Below, one piece after another: positions 47,101-57,904 of a stretch of DNA of 60,000 bases (within the stretch, counting starts at the first letter, position 1; each line of letters begins with the position of its first letter). A program made the position numbers and the translations under genes. This DNA is from Hydractinia symbiolongicarpus (taxonomy: Eukaryota > Cnidaria > Hydrozoa > Anthoathecata > Hydractiniidae): assembly GCF_029227915.1 (NCBI RefSeq), contig NC_079881.1, positions 20,499,501 through 20,559,500 of the forward strand, read 5' to 3'. The notes beneath the pieces are model-generated. The model had not been told where the DNA came from and ran no database searches. It saw nothing but the letters and a program-made list of their open reading frames with translations.

Positions 47101-50100
47101 GAATGCTGTGTTATTTTCGTTGAATAGCGTGTTATTTTCGTTGAATGGTGTGTTATTTTCGTTGAATGGTGTGTTATTTTCGTTGAATGGTGTGTTATTT
47201 TCGTTGAATGTCGTGTTATTTTCGTTGAATGGCGTGTTATTTTCGTTGAATGGCGTGTTATTTTCGTTAAGTGCGTGTTATTTTCGTTGAATGTCGTGTT
47301 ATTTTCGTTGAATGGTGTGTTATTTTCGTTGAATGGTGTATTATTTTCGTTGAATGGTGTGTTATTTTCGTTGAATGGTGTGTTATTTTCGTTGAATGGC
47401 GTGTTATTTTCGTTGAATGGTGTGTTATTTTCGTTCAATGTCGTGTTATTTTCGTGATTCCTTAAATATAAAATGTCTTTTACTATAAAATACTCCAACC
47501 ATTGTTTAAGAAGCTACAGACATTTAGAATCTATAGATATTTAATTGCAAGTTATGTGAAATTTATTGTCCATAAATCCCCTTGCTTTCTACCAATAAAT
47601 TAAACGTGGTTCTTTGAAAAATACATTCTAGAAAGAAGAGAGTAAATTATGTTAAAGTAAATTCTCTTTCATTGGTACGCCACCCTAAGTTTCTTAAATT
47701 TTAATCTGCTTAATAAAGGCCGACAATCCAACGGAGTGTAAAAAGAGAGGATTTGTTTACCATTTATTAATTGTTTGAATGAAGCTTGTATTAAGAAATA
47801 AAACTTACCTTCTTAGCGTTCTAAAATGTAAAAAAAAGAAGTCGACACCCCGCGCCACGAAGCACTCCAACGCAGAGGTGAACGAAGATGTGAAAGAGGA
47901 AAAGGAGAAAGTGATAAACAGTATTTTGGAAAGTCAAATGAATGAAACGTCTGTTATTGCGCAGGTAAGAAAATGTGTGTTTGTTAGATCGCTGAAGACG
48001 CCGTACTAGGGAAGTGCCGTGATTCGTGCTTATTAACCATCCTCGGCGAATTTTACTGAGAGGCATTGGCTGTAAAAAAAACATTTATGTCTTTTTTGGC
48101 TGTCTCTTAAAAATCCTTGATTCCACAACTTACATGTCTAAGTTTGAATCAGCCGTATTGAAATATCTCATGGATCCCAACAAATTTCAGTGTTAGATTC
48201 CTAGAATATAAGCTTCTGTGTTTTCGAGCCACGTGCTTCTTACAGTAATATATCTCACGAGAAAACGATGTGCTCCTCACGCGGTGCTGCGTCACCTTTC
48301 AGTAGTATATAAAATAGAGAGCCACCCCCCTATAATCTTATGAAATCATCGTAAATTTGTTTACTCTGACATGAATTTCTTTATTAGAAGTACTACAATT
48401 TATATTCAATTAAAGAGATCAATCAATGTGTCAGAAAATCAGAATAGTTGTGGTGGAAAAAAATACGCTGATTTTTCTCACCGCGCTTTTTGATTAGTTA
48501 ATTCTATTGTTCTTTTCTTACGTGGTTAATATCGGCAAAAATTTTGTTGGTGTCGAGAATGGCTTTACTTATCTGAACAAATAATTAATTCTTGTGTTAT
48601 TTAAGAGGGTAACGTGTGACCACGCCGGCTTTGTGCTTGTTTATTGTTTGATTGTATTCAGGGTTTGCTATGGATTTAAATTTAGGGATTTGCTCTGACA
48701 TTTGTTTGCTTCTAAGAATTTGATATCCTCGAATAAAGCTATAATTAATCTTCAGTTGTCCAAATGTCACATAGGGCTTAAAGAAAAAGTTTGGTGATAA
48801 ACAAGTTGTAAATGACATCAATATACTGGTAAATCGTGGTGAGATTTTTGGCCTACTTGGACCAAACGGGGCTGGCAAAACGACTACATTGAACATGATC
48901 ACAGCGGATTTACATCCTGATAATGGACAAGTAAGAATGAGTCAGGACTACATTGTTCTGCTTATTTTGGTTTTTTGGTTTCTTTTACGTGTCTTTTTAC
49001 CTAATTCTCATTGTTAATGTTGCTTCACTTCAAACATAATTTTTCTAAAACTTCCTTGATCGTTGTTTTAAGAAGTGCGTGTGCGTGCAGCAATATTGTA
49101 TGGTGATAAATTTCTGCTTATTCATATCGAAATTTAGTTTCTTTTTAGTTCTAATCTTTTCTCCAAATTTTGTGTTATAATCTTGTACTAAGTTTTTTTC
49201 TTATCATTTGCGATGCTCGGAACTTAGGCTTGAAAATCATATTGAAAATTTTTTCAAACTAATTCTGAAACGGCAAAAGTCACAAAATCTTTCATTTAAG
49301 CTACAATGGTCTGCTTATGTAAGTAAGTAAGTAACGGGAAGTTTTAAGGTCGTTGGGGATTCCATCCTGACGGTTGGGTCTTCCTTCTCTACGATTGTAA
49401 CCATGTTACATTACCGCTAGAGATACACATAGCATTGCTTTCACTCGCTTGCCTGCCGGTTAGCGGTCAGTAGATGGCACTAAATGGGAAGACAACACTA
49501 GATTTAAAGTGAGCTGGAGTGGGGCTCGAAGCTGTAACTTTATGATTACAAGCCGGATGTGCTACCACTACACCATCTCTGCTTAGACATGTATTTTAAA
49601 AAATACAAATGTGTAGAACGTCATAAACCTTTTTTATAACCTCTTTTTATTTTTTACAGATTTTTGTAGACGGTAACAATATAGAAACTGATTTGAAAAA
49701 AGCATTCCAAAGTCTTGGTTATTGTCCGCAATTTGATGCATTGTGGGAAGAAATCACAATTCGAGAACATCTTAAGTGCTATGGTCTAATCAAGGGTGTT
49801 TTACCAAAAGACATCAATACGTTAGTGACAAAGTAAGGACTATTTGTAACTATACCTTTCCAAACTTTATCTAATTAATTGTTTTTTGTTGACTGGCAGA
49901 TACCAGAGGGCAATAGAATGTAATTATGAGTTATGAATACTACCTCGTGTACTCTCCTGTTTTATTGTAACCTTGTGCGTGATACACAATTATCATCAAT
50001 AAAGAAGTGACATCTTGTCTGAGTAACTGAGATGTGTCTTGCTCACCTCTTATAAAATGTTCTAGACACAACTTCAGATAAAATAGATAAGTAAACATAT

Positions 50101-53100
50101 AAATCATGTGTAGTTCTATTATAAGTATTTACAACAATGCCTCCATTTCTCAGGTACGCACAAGTGTTAAAGATCACTGAACATATGGATAAACGAGCAA
50201 AGGAGCTATCTGGCGGCACGAAGCGGAAGTTGAGTTTTTTGATGAGCATGATTGGAGATGCGAATGTGATAATAATGGACGAACCCAGTTGTGGTATGGA
50301 TCCTTCAGCAAGAAGATTTTTATGGTAAGTGAGGCCACTACTTATTCTATACGTCTGTGTACATTCGTTTGTTGAAGGACGAGTGCGCGAACTATAATAC
50401 AGTGAATGGGTGCAAGAAATAGTTGAGCAATTTCTTTATGGTTTTTATGACGATTGTCATAATTATGACAGCTGTGCTGAAGGGAAAAAAAGTCATAGTA
50501 GCTATAGCTAAAATAACCGGCGTAATTAAAAGTGCGGATGTGTTTAGCTTTTTGTCATGCTAATGACGTCATATTATTCAGCAATAAGTAATTATTAACT
50601 TTCCGAAATTAACAAATTCGGATGACGGATGACATTCACGATATGTTATACGTTTTGCTCAGTACGTTAATAGTCAATTATTTTAATGTTTTGGATTCGT
50701 CAATTTTTGGATATTGATTTGATATGACAGCATAGAAGTTAAAAATTTCTAGGAGCAATGAAAAAAAAAATTTGTTGATTCTGGGCTGTGTTTTAATTTC
50801 AAGATCGTGGATAAAATAGCGTCATGGAAATCGCTCATTTTGTCGTAAAAATCGTAAAAATCGCATAATTTATGGCGATCGTCGTAAAAATGATAGAAAA
50901 GATGTACGACTTAATACTTGCCTAAATATTTATGATTGTTAAAATAAAGAATTATTCTAAGCCATAGCCGTCGAAGGTAAAATTGTTCTTCTTTGCAGTC
51001 AATCGAAATTAAGTATGGGGAGAATTATTTTACTTCAATTACATATACGGAGAGCATTAAACACATGAGTGGAAATTATTCAAAATGTTTTTTCGGTACC
51101 AGTAATAATTAAAATGACCAAAAAGTTAGTGTGAATCGTACGCTGAACGTGTTTCTGTGGATTTGCTAAATTTTTTAGCACGATTACCGAGCTTGGTAAA
51201 AAGGCGGGAAGTATTTTAGTTTTATTGCGTGTCGTATGTTTTGAACTCTTATACAACTTTTTTCATTTTTTTACACAGGACAGCGATTAGTTCCAACACA
51301 ACGGGTGAGAGAGGAGTTATTTTAACGACGCACTCCATGGAGGAGGCCGACGCGCTCTGTGGTCGATTAGCAATAGTTGTGAAAGGTGAAGTAAAGTAAG
51401 TTTGTGCTGGTTCTGTGTAACAGCACACCAATGTACTCTTAGCAAAGATTAAGTTTGCAGTTTGCGTTTTTTGTGACAAACATTTATTTTATGTTTTTAT
51501 TTTAATTAGTTCGTGTGGTTGGTAAATAGGCGATATTTTTATGTCTAATGGTTGGTACCCTAAAATAGTTACCCCACCCCTTGCTATATTACAAAAATTT
51601 TTAGGAAAATAATATCCTCGCAGTCATTACTAACTAGAATATCTCTCTAACGAAATAATGTCTTCTGTAAAAATATGTCACACTAAGTTTGGGTCAATCT
51701 ACTTCTTTACCATGGGAAATTTTGAATTCCTGGTCTGTAAGAGAAAAGAACACTTGATTTTCCAACCAATATAAAGGACCGGTATTATTAAATAAAATTC
51801 TAATTCCTTATGAGCTAATTAAAACTTTACCAGACCTACAAAACTACATAAATGGATTTATTTCACCTAAAAGTGAAGCCTAATAAACATTTTTCTTAAA
51901 GTATACTATTTTTTTATTTTTTTAGTCGTTTTAAACAAACATTTTTAGCAGTAGATCACAAAAAAAGTACAGAGAGATATTTCTTTAGGCACGGAAAGAC
52001 GTTGCATATTTCGTGCGTTACACTAATTTTGTGGAGGCTCGGGATTATAAAGCATATGTTCGATGAAGATTTTCTGAACCTATTTTTTCTCACTCTAGAT
52101 GTGTTGGTACAACTCAGGAATTAAAATCCACCTACGGTGGAGGGTACCAACTTGAAATCAAATTTAAAACGAAGCATGAGGAACATGTCGACAGAAAACA
52201 GAGGTAAAATAATTTGTAATTGTTTCTATCGACCGCCTTAGGGGGTACCGTCATCAGTGGGTTAGGGTGCGATATTTTCCCTGCTATTATTCTGGTTTTG
52301 TATGGAATTGAATTTTGGTGCGCAGCTACAGGGTGCCATTTTATCTATTGCTTTCGCAAAAAACGACAGTAGTCTTTAGATAAGAGAGATCATTTTCACT
52401 TACCCGAACAGTATGTTCGAAATTACTATCTCCATCAATCGTAGGAACGAGTTCTCAAAGGTGGTAACTAGTTTGTATCGGCGAAAGTAACACAGTAGGG
52501 CAGATCCACGCGCGTAGATATCTCATTCTGTTTAAACAAAGGGAAAGTTGCCTGGTCGTCTCAACAGTGTGTCACCGTACTAGTATATTATGGCAGTCTT
52601 ATTTGAGTGTCAAGGAAAACTTAACATTGAGTAAATACTTGGCGCTTCATTCTTTCGTTATAATTTGTTATTAAGTAGTGCCTTGTGCCTCAGCTGATGC
52701 TACGATGTAATAGATTACATCGCATCTCTTTCGTCAGCAACCAATATATGCAGTGCACACAGTAGGTTTCCATGGGACAAAACCCAATAAATTTGTTTAC
52801 AACTAATCGCTACCTTTACTTTTGACAGCTATTAAGGCAAAATACCGATTTTTTTTCTCTAAACTTACTGAATTTTAAGCAACTTTAAAAGTATGTGTTG
52901 CAAAATGAAGCATTTTAGGAAATGCAAAAATTAGTTCTGTCAAATTTTTCTTGGAAATAATTTGTCCCCCTAGGTACGTATAAAATGTATATGTCCTTAG
53001 CAGTGGTTAGGGGTTGAAATTAAACAGCATGAGGGTTGACTTCACAAGACTTGAAATCACGGCTATCTGTGTATACCTCGCAAATTTTAAGCTTTTCGCC

Positions 53101-54295
53101 ACCATCTTGAAAATTTAACAAATTTCGTCGTCATCTCGCAAATTTTACAAATTTTGTCACCATCTCGCAAATTAAACACAGTTCGCCATTATCTCGCAAA
53201 TTATACACATTTCGTCACTATTTCGCAAATTTTCCAAATTTCATCAGCATCTCGCAAGTTATACACATTTCGTTACAATCCCGCAAATTATACACAGTTC
53301 GCATTATCTCACAAATTATTCACTTTTCGCCACAATCCCGCAAATTATACACATTTCGCCACCTCGCAAATTATACAAGGTTATCAATACAACTCTTGTT
53401 ATGAATGTAAGAAACTAAGCGTAGGCATTGCGTAACAGGTCCACTTTACACGCCACAGTATGACAAGTATCTGTGGTGATGTCACTTGGAAAAAGCCTGC
53501 TTTGTTTAAAAGCCAGTGTTGTGACTATTCCACAAGTTTATGAAGCTCCAAAGCCACAAAGGCCAGAGCCCTAGTACGAACCAACATTAGCAGCAAATTC
53601 TTTTTTAAATTTGCTATTTAGGATCACAGATTTTGTGTTCTCCCAGTTTCCACACGCACAAGAAGTGGAGTACTTCGGTTCAAGAATAACATACAAAATC
53701 CCAAAAGACGAAGTTCAAAGCTTAGCAAGTGTATTTCAAAGTCTTGAAGCAGGTATGAGACTGACAGCACTATTTTTGGATGTGTTAATTATCGGGTGAA
53801 TTATTTTACGTTGTTATTATTTGGATTTATTGATGTAAATTGATAATTTTTGATAGGTAAAAATGACATCGGCATAGAAGAGTATAGCTTCAGCCAGTCG
53901 ACTTTGGAGCAGGTAGGATTTATAAATTCGTTTTCGTGTCACACATTGCCGTAAAGAAGTAACTCAATTTGTTTACGTCGTTGTGACTCGTCGTAAATGA
54001 GTGAAAATCCGATCAACTTTTATGCAAGGAAGAATTTATTTTAAATTTTGTTTTTTCGTCAGGTAACTCACTATAATTGATAGAGAAAAAACAAAAACCT
54101 GTCTTCTATACACAAACCTCTTTTCACAATTGGTAGATTCGTTGAACTGTTGAACTGTAGAATTCGTAGAGATTTGAAACACTCTTGTACTGGATGTTTT
54201 CTTTCTGTTTGCAGGTATTTTTGGAGTTCGCAAAAGAACAAGACGATGATCACACTGGTGTCTCTGCTACCCCAACTGAAAGTATGGAAGTGTGA
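32153..54295 (+). CDS. Full-size ABCA-subfamily transporter, 30 coding exons, 1694 aa
   Basis: Exons: 32153-32387, 32675-32908, 33249-33361, 34052-34222, 34349-34475, 34732-34988, 36907-37238, 37341-37585, 38045-38151, 38660-38779, 39210-39348, 39912-40002, 40078-40217, 42218-42564, 43045-43273, 43733-43863, 44375-44647, 45213-45497, 45849-45998, 46729-46839, 46921-47030, 47817-47964, 48775-48930, 49660-49832, 50154-50324, 51279-51395, 52099-52203, 53622-53752, 53857-53912, 54215-54295. All have GT/AG borders and the phases are continuous (5085 nt). The order TMD1-NBD1-TMD2-NBD2, a large loop after the first TM segment, and the [15 protein letters not shown] block after NBD1 identify the ABCA subfamily; the length is close to ABCA3 (about 1700 residues). 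ABCA proteins move lipids across membranes of the plasma membrane or endolysosomal vesicles. Both Walker A motifs are intact. The start [16 protein letters not shown] matches ABCA N-termini; an in-frame ATG at 32090 would add 21 residues. The exact orthologue is not assignable by eye. Confidence 0.92.
35188..36202 (+). pseudogene. 5'-truncated LINE in ABCA intron 6
   Basis: Begins inside the reverse transcriptase: a frameshifted F-A-D-D-type site near 35210 leads into [20 protein letters not shown] and [14 protein letters not shown] (35215-35330). A Cys/His knuckle follows ([20 protein letters not shown], then WVHKKC). After frameshifts come [26 protein letters not shown] and RIRRLNxMGHLERM, and [15 protein letters not shown]. 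The 3' end is GGACGTTAAGC followed by a (GATGAT)n tail at about 36180-36200, a short simple-sequence tail like those of RTE-type elements. Several stops and shifts make it non-functional. Its orientation is the same as that of the host gene. Confidence 0.85.
36203..36906. other. Remainder of ABCA intron 6, nothing recognised
   Basis: AT-rich intronic sequence between the LINE tail and the exon 7 acceptor (TTTTTTATTAG at 36906). The minus-strand ORF at 36232-36525 shows no feature. Confidence 0.5.
38300..38510 (+). mobile_element. SINE copy 2, 5'-truncated, in ABCA intron 9
   Basis: Starts near the end of the tRNA-like head (TCCCCACTCCCGGGCTC). It continues through GTTATCAGCCCATTTGGTGCC, CATCTACTGACCGCTAACCAG, AGAGCAATGCTATACGT and GGCAGTAATGTAACATGGTT to GGAATCCCCAGGGACGTCAA and CTTCCTGTTACTTT. 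These blocks match the full copy at 49318-49577 read on its own strand. The A and B boxes are lost. Confidence 0.8.
40218..42217. other. ABCA intron 13, nothing recognised
   Basis: The longest ABCA intron (2.0 kb). A 16-bp direct repeat, ACACCTTACTCATGAA, lies near its 3' end (about 42140-42170). No transposon or ORF of note was seen. Confidence 0.5.
43367..43440 (-). mobile_element. Helitron-like 3' end fragment in ABCA intron 15
   Basis: On the minus strand the segment ends GGTTGACGGCTAA followed by T, i.e. a CTRR terminus in the A/T context, preceded by an imperfect hairpin (CCCCGTTAAATTTCCACAGG). The inner sequence, GGTCGCCCGTCCTTTATAT on the plus strand, matches the tandem copies at 60-310. 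The 5' end is not seen; similarity fades after TTTCGTGTTTCC. Confidence 0.5.
43931..44220. repeat. 48-bp tandem repeat, ~6 copies, ABCA intron 16
   Basis: The unit AAAATCAAAGGAGAAATGAC, then CTTAAAC(T/G)TTTCACTGT and (T/C)TTTCTAATTC, is repeated about six times with no spacers. Alternate copies share the G/C variants, suggesting expansion by a two-unit step. The last two copies are more diverged. Confidence 0.85.
47040..47456. repeat. 21-bp minisatellite, ~20 copies, ABCA intron 21
   Basis: The unit GTGTTATTTTCGTTGAATGG (plus one base) is repeated about 20 times, with variation mainly at the GG(T/C) and ATG(T/G)C positions and a few 1-3 base deletions. Because the period is a multiple of three, it stays open in several frames on both strands (a repeated NENNTPF on the minus strand). 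These frames are artefacts: the array lies between the exon 21 donor at 47031 and the exon 22 acceptor at 47816. Confidence 0.9.
49318..49577 (-). mobile_element. tRNA-derived SINE, full-length copy 3, in ABCA intron 23
   Basis: On the minus strand it starts GATGGTGTAGTGGTAGCACA (A-box-like TGGTAGCAC), has GGCTTGTAATC and a B-box-like GCTTCGAGCCCCACTCC, then a body of about 190 bp and a (TTAC)n tail (GTTACTTACTTACTTACA). It is flanked by 8-bp direct repeats TCTGCTTA (49310-49317 and 49578-49585), a target-site duplication. This is the best copy of the family in the window (the others are at 15072-15217 and 38300-38510). The tRNA-like part has a TGT at the anticodon position (Thr-like), but the stems do not form a proper cloverleaf. 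Confidence 0.88.
53075..53378. repeat. Degenerate ~28-30-bp tandem repeat, ABCA intron 27
   Basis: About ten units of the form ATCTCGCAAATTATACACAT, then TTCGCCAC. Variants have TTTTACAAATTTTGTC or ATCCCGCAAATT in the corresponding positions. The period drifts and units are 70-90% alike by eye, so this is an old array. The open frame at 53154-53435 is a by-product. Confidence 0.75.
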
Positions 54296-57039
54296 CTCCA
54301 GATTGGTTATTAGTCAAATATTTTATTAGTCGCTATTTTTTTAATTTGTAAGATAAACATAACGAGATAGTGTCAAATCGTTCAACAGCCACCTTTCATT
54401 CTGCAACACTGAAACTGTTTTGAAGATATGCTTTTAAAAGAAATTTACACTTTTAAAAACTGTTTATAGTTTTAAATGCGTTAAAAAAAAAACTTTTACG
54501 ATTTCGCTATGTTTGTCCTCAATCTGAGAAAATTTTTAGAAAACGCTAGATCCCAAAAGTTTATTACCAGAATATATGTTGAAATATAATTTTTGAGAAT
54601 TTCTATTTATTTTGTCACTTTTATCTTTAAGTTTCTCATTAATTAATATTTTTGAATCAGTTTTTATCGTTGTTGGCATTTTTTGGTAAATTCACACATT
54701 TTAATTCACACTTGAACAATTATTAATGTGTGCCTGTCACTAAAGTTAATTCTTGCGAAAGTTTTTATAAGAGTATTTATTGAAATTTCTTTGATTTTGC
54801 GATTTTTTGACTCGCGAAAGTTTCTTCCTTTATGAAAATTTAAATTAGTGCGGGTCATAATAATATGTAAATTATTTAATTATGATAATTATGTATTTAC
54901 GTTTTTGGCGCGGCTCAAATAGAACAGCATTTTAATCTTCGCGAGTTTAATTCTTCACTTCTATAGCTTTTTTATTCTACAACTTTGTTAAAACAGTCTG
55001 AAGCATGCGCTTTCAGGATTTCTAATGGTTGTGTATTGTTTTGTATACAGATGTATATTGAATCAAAAAATTGTTCTGTTTGAATTAAGCAATCAATCTA
55101 TATAAAAGTTCTTTTCCTTTCGTAATAGAAAACCATCGTATAACGAGCAGTGTGTTCGTGAAACGAGCAGTGTTTTCTGGAAATAAGTTCACTCTTTGCA
55201 TGTTGTGTTGACGTGTTAAAACGCCGGACTGTGGTCTGTTATTGACTCTTCCGATATACCGACAACTCAGTCGGTGGAGTACTCACCATTTTTTATAAAA
55301 AAATTAAGCTATACAGTTCTATCCTACTATTTTCTAGATTTTTTTACTATAAATTTGGCGATATTATAAGGCGCCGAAGTATACGGATATAAAAATACCG
55401 GGCACAGAAATAACGTAAAAAATATCCGGCATAATGACCGTTTACATCGATGGAAAGTCAATTATTTAAACCAGAGAAACACTTATTGAAGATCAATATT
55501 GAAATAAAATGAATATTGAAATATTCATCTTCAGACAATGATGGATATAAAAGAAATTTCAGGTTCTCAAGGAGCAGCGGTATGAGAGTTACGGACTTAC
55601 TTTGTTACATTTTAAATTATTTTATTATTGTTTTCTCATCCTCTGTGTATTATGTAGTTGTTGAAAATTATATTTAAAAAACTTGTAAGATAAATGTAAC
55701 AATTTACATTGATAATAATAAACAAAACATCAATCAAACTTCTCGTACTTATTTTTATTGTGAAGTCATATGCCCGAATTAAAATAAAGAAATAAAAATA
55801 AGGACCAGGTTAGTTAGAATTTTGGCGTTGCTATAAAAAAAAGCCCCGAAAATGAGTTCCTTAAAATTTATTTAATAAAAACTTGACTTCATAAAAACCT
55901 GGTATTGTTGTTGCCATGGGTAACGCGCGTACATATTTCGGAAAAGAAAAGCCATGTCATCTTTTTGTTCATAGTTCGCATATTATTTTTAATTATCAAA
56001 ACGACAATGAGATTTTGTGACACAAACTTGCATGGTTTCGCAAAATTTTCTACCCAATCGGGCGAAATTGTCTCAGGACTCTTTTTTTTAACCTTAAATA
56101 TTGGAATTGATATTGGTAAAAAAGAAGGGGTGGGGACGAGCATCATTTCTAGGCAACTTAAGTGTAAAGAATATTGAAAGAATTAGACAAGAACAGAATT
56201 TGCAAGTAAGTGAAACGAATAATATATCAGCAAAGAAAATCCATTAGAATAATTTGCGGATTACTTTTATCTTAAGAAACGACCAGAATAAAAACGTGAC
56301 AGTCACCCATAGTGTATCCACGTACCGAGAGAGAGATATTTCGCCGGGTAAATAAGAATTCATTTAAAATGCTAATAAAAGTTAAAAATACATTTGCCGG
56401 AGCAAGTAGAAGACGCAAATTGTCTTATTATCAAGCCTGCCTTTTGATGATCCCATAGTTTGGAAATGTGAATTCAATAAACTTGATACAGTAGCCCAAC
56501 TGTTATAATGAGGTCATAATCTGCACCAAAAACTAATTTTTACTAACGAGACGCACTTTTAACATGAACGCTGTTAAAGCAATTGTTTAACAACTTAGGT
56601 ACCAGAGGAAGTTAACTTTTTAATGAAAAGAAAACGTGTGTACATGGGCTCAAATGTTTTCGATAACTTTATCAAGCCGACCATTCCCGAGACAAAAACA
56701 AAATTAAAAAACCCTTGGGCTCAAATCACTGTTTTTAAATCTAATTTTCCTATAAAATAAGAACAATCCAGGACGGAAATTATTTTCAAGTTTTCTCTTC
56801 TGGCCCGATTGTTTATGCAGCAAAAAATTCATATAAGAACATAATAATAAAGAATGTTAAAAAAAGCTCACAAAAAGAACAAATATATAGCTATAAAGGC
56901 TAGAAAAATAAGAACAGCGAGCCGTAGGTCAGAAATTTACTGAGTATAAAGAGTATAACCGCATAAATTAAAATTTTCCATTTCACAACCTGGAGTTTGC
57001 GATGGCGGTAAAATGAGGTCACATGAAAACGACTAAGTA
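54296..57039. other. ABCA 3' flank and intergenic DNA
   Basis: No further exon is recognised. A short direct repeat ACGAGCAGTGTGTTC / ACGAGCAGTGTTTTC lies at about 55145-55180. ORFs at 55889-56177 on both strands lack features. Candidate polyadenylation signals (AATAAA) occur, for example near 55502 and 55785, but none can be assigned to the ABCA gene with confidence. Confidence 0.45.
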
Positions 57040-57689
57040 CAGTAGACTCCCGGTTATTCAAACCTGCACTTATTCGAAATTCTCGGTTATTAAGCGATTT
57101 TCATTCGCCTTAAATTTTCTAACTCGTTTTAGAGTAAATCTCTCTCAGTTATTCAAACTTCAGTTATTCGAAAATTCGTTTATTCGAAGTGGTTTTTTAA
57201 AAGTTGAATGCTTTCACCATTTCCAGAAAATCCAAGCAAACAAGGGATTCGCATTCCTTTGTCATCACCTATATTTATCGCCTTACCTGTGACTTTCACA
57301 AAACAACTATTTAATGGATCTGATCTTAGGAAGTAAAACACGCGATAACCAACAAATGTAACCAGCACTTTACCGAGGGCAAAAAGCAAACTTTTATTGA
57401 AATCTATTTCACAAATACTTCATAAGAATATAGATATGAAGAATGGTTATTGTCGATATTTGTTTTAAGTAAACATTATATTCGTATATTTTAACGTTTG
57501 AAACACTCGTTGCGTTTAAAACTGTAGAGTAGAAACTTGATATGACTACCTTTTTATTCAAATCCCTCCAAAAATTCCATCAGAGTGAAAATTGGACCAA
57601 AATAAGAAAATTTTCTGTTATTCGAAATTTCGGTTATTCGAAGTAAATTCCTATCCCCCGTGGACCTTCGAATAACCGGGGGTCTACTG
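57040..57689. mobile_element. Tigger-like TIR element D, 650 bp, with HIRAN-like fragment
   Basis: The ends CAGTAGACTCCCGGTTATTC (left) and AATAACCGGGGGTCTACTG (right) are near-perfect inverted repeats flanked by TA (57038-57039 and 57690-57691). The unit GGTTATTCGAA is iterated at both ends (about five times left, three right), with a GGACC box at the right. There is no transposase. A truncated HIRAN-like ORF occupies the minus strand (57180-57389). It appears to be an internal deletion derivative of an element like B but with different terminal units. Confidence 0.9.
57180..57389 (-). pseudogene. 5'-truncated HIRAN-like transposon ORF
   Basis: The frame reads ALGKVLVTFVGYRVFYFLRS, then SCFVKVTGKAINIGDDKGMR, IPCLLGFSGNG and LLKNHFE, aligning over about 65 residues with the C-terminal half of the intact ORF at 23527-23886 (LGKSGKF, FYFLRADELGSC, VTGKPVNLGDGEGM, PCNLTFIG, LKKH). 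The N-terminal half with the EGEPNNP...AVCV block is missing, and no ATG precedes the similarity. Divergence from the 23.5-kb copy is considerable at the protein level, so these are not recent duplicates. Confidence 0.75.
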
Positions 57690-57904
57690 TATTTGAAAAT
57701 ATATGTGAAAGCACACGTATATAATAGTAACTGGCGTAACGCGTACAAACGATAACGACGGATCACCTGTCGTTATTTTCCACATCCTTGTCTTTTCAAC
57801 ATATGAACAAAAAAATATACATGGACAGGGGGTTCTGTTTTTTCGATTTAATCCCCTGGAGTCTGAAAACTTGCGTAAAATTAAAAGAATACAAGCTATA
57901 AATT

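Larger units (their letters stand above)
43045..47964 (+). other. ABCA exons 15-22: second transmembrane domain
   Basis: Residues 887-1365. TM7 is in exon 15 ([19 protein letters not shown]), followed by a second large loop through exons 16-17 that includes [21 protein letters not shown] cut by the start of TM8. Exon 18 has the conserved [18 protein letters not shown] block and further TM segments. Exons 19-21 hold the last TM segments ([18 protein letters not shown]). Exon 22 is a short basic/acidic linker ([11 protein letters not shown], then [13 protein letters not shown]) before NBD2, matching the usual DV..E..RV linker of ABCA proteins. Confidence 0.88.
48775..54295 (+). other. ABCA exons 23-30: second nucleotide-binding domain and tail
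   Basis: Residues 1366-1694. Walker [10 protein letters not shown] is at about 1394-1402 (exon 23); the Q-loop [13 protein letters not shown] is in exon 24; the signature LSGGTKRKL is at about 1493-1501 and Walker [14 protein letters not shown] at about 1513 (exon 25); the H-loop [17 protein letters not shown] is in exon 26. The signature has Thr where Gln is usual, within ABCA variation. The exon 23 acceptor is set at CACATAG|GGCTTA because the more pyrimidine-rich AG at 48755 leads to a stop. Exon 29 is only 56 nt. Exons 28-30 carry the ABCA C-terminal block ending [20 protein letters not shown] before a 16-residue tail and a TGA at 54293-54295. Confidence 0.92.

Noticed and set aside
47091-47498. 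ORFs with seven-residue repeats on both strands
   Set aside because: Generated by the 21-bp minisatellite inside ABCA intron 21; bounded by well-supported exons.
48756-48774. AG at 48755 as the acceptor of ABCA exon 23
   Set aside because: It puts a TGA in frame shortly after the junction; the AG at 48774 gives an open frame that matches NBD2.
49480-49577. tRNA gene
   Set aside because: The tRNA-like head belongs to a SINE; stems do not pair, and the copy has a target duplication and a repeat tail.
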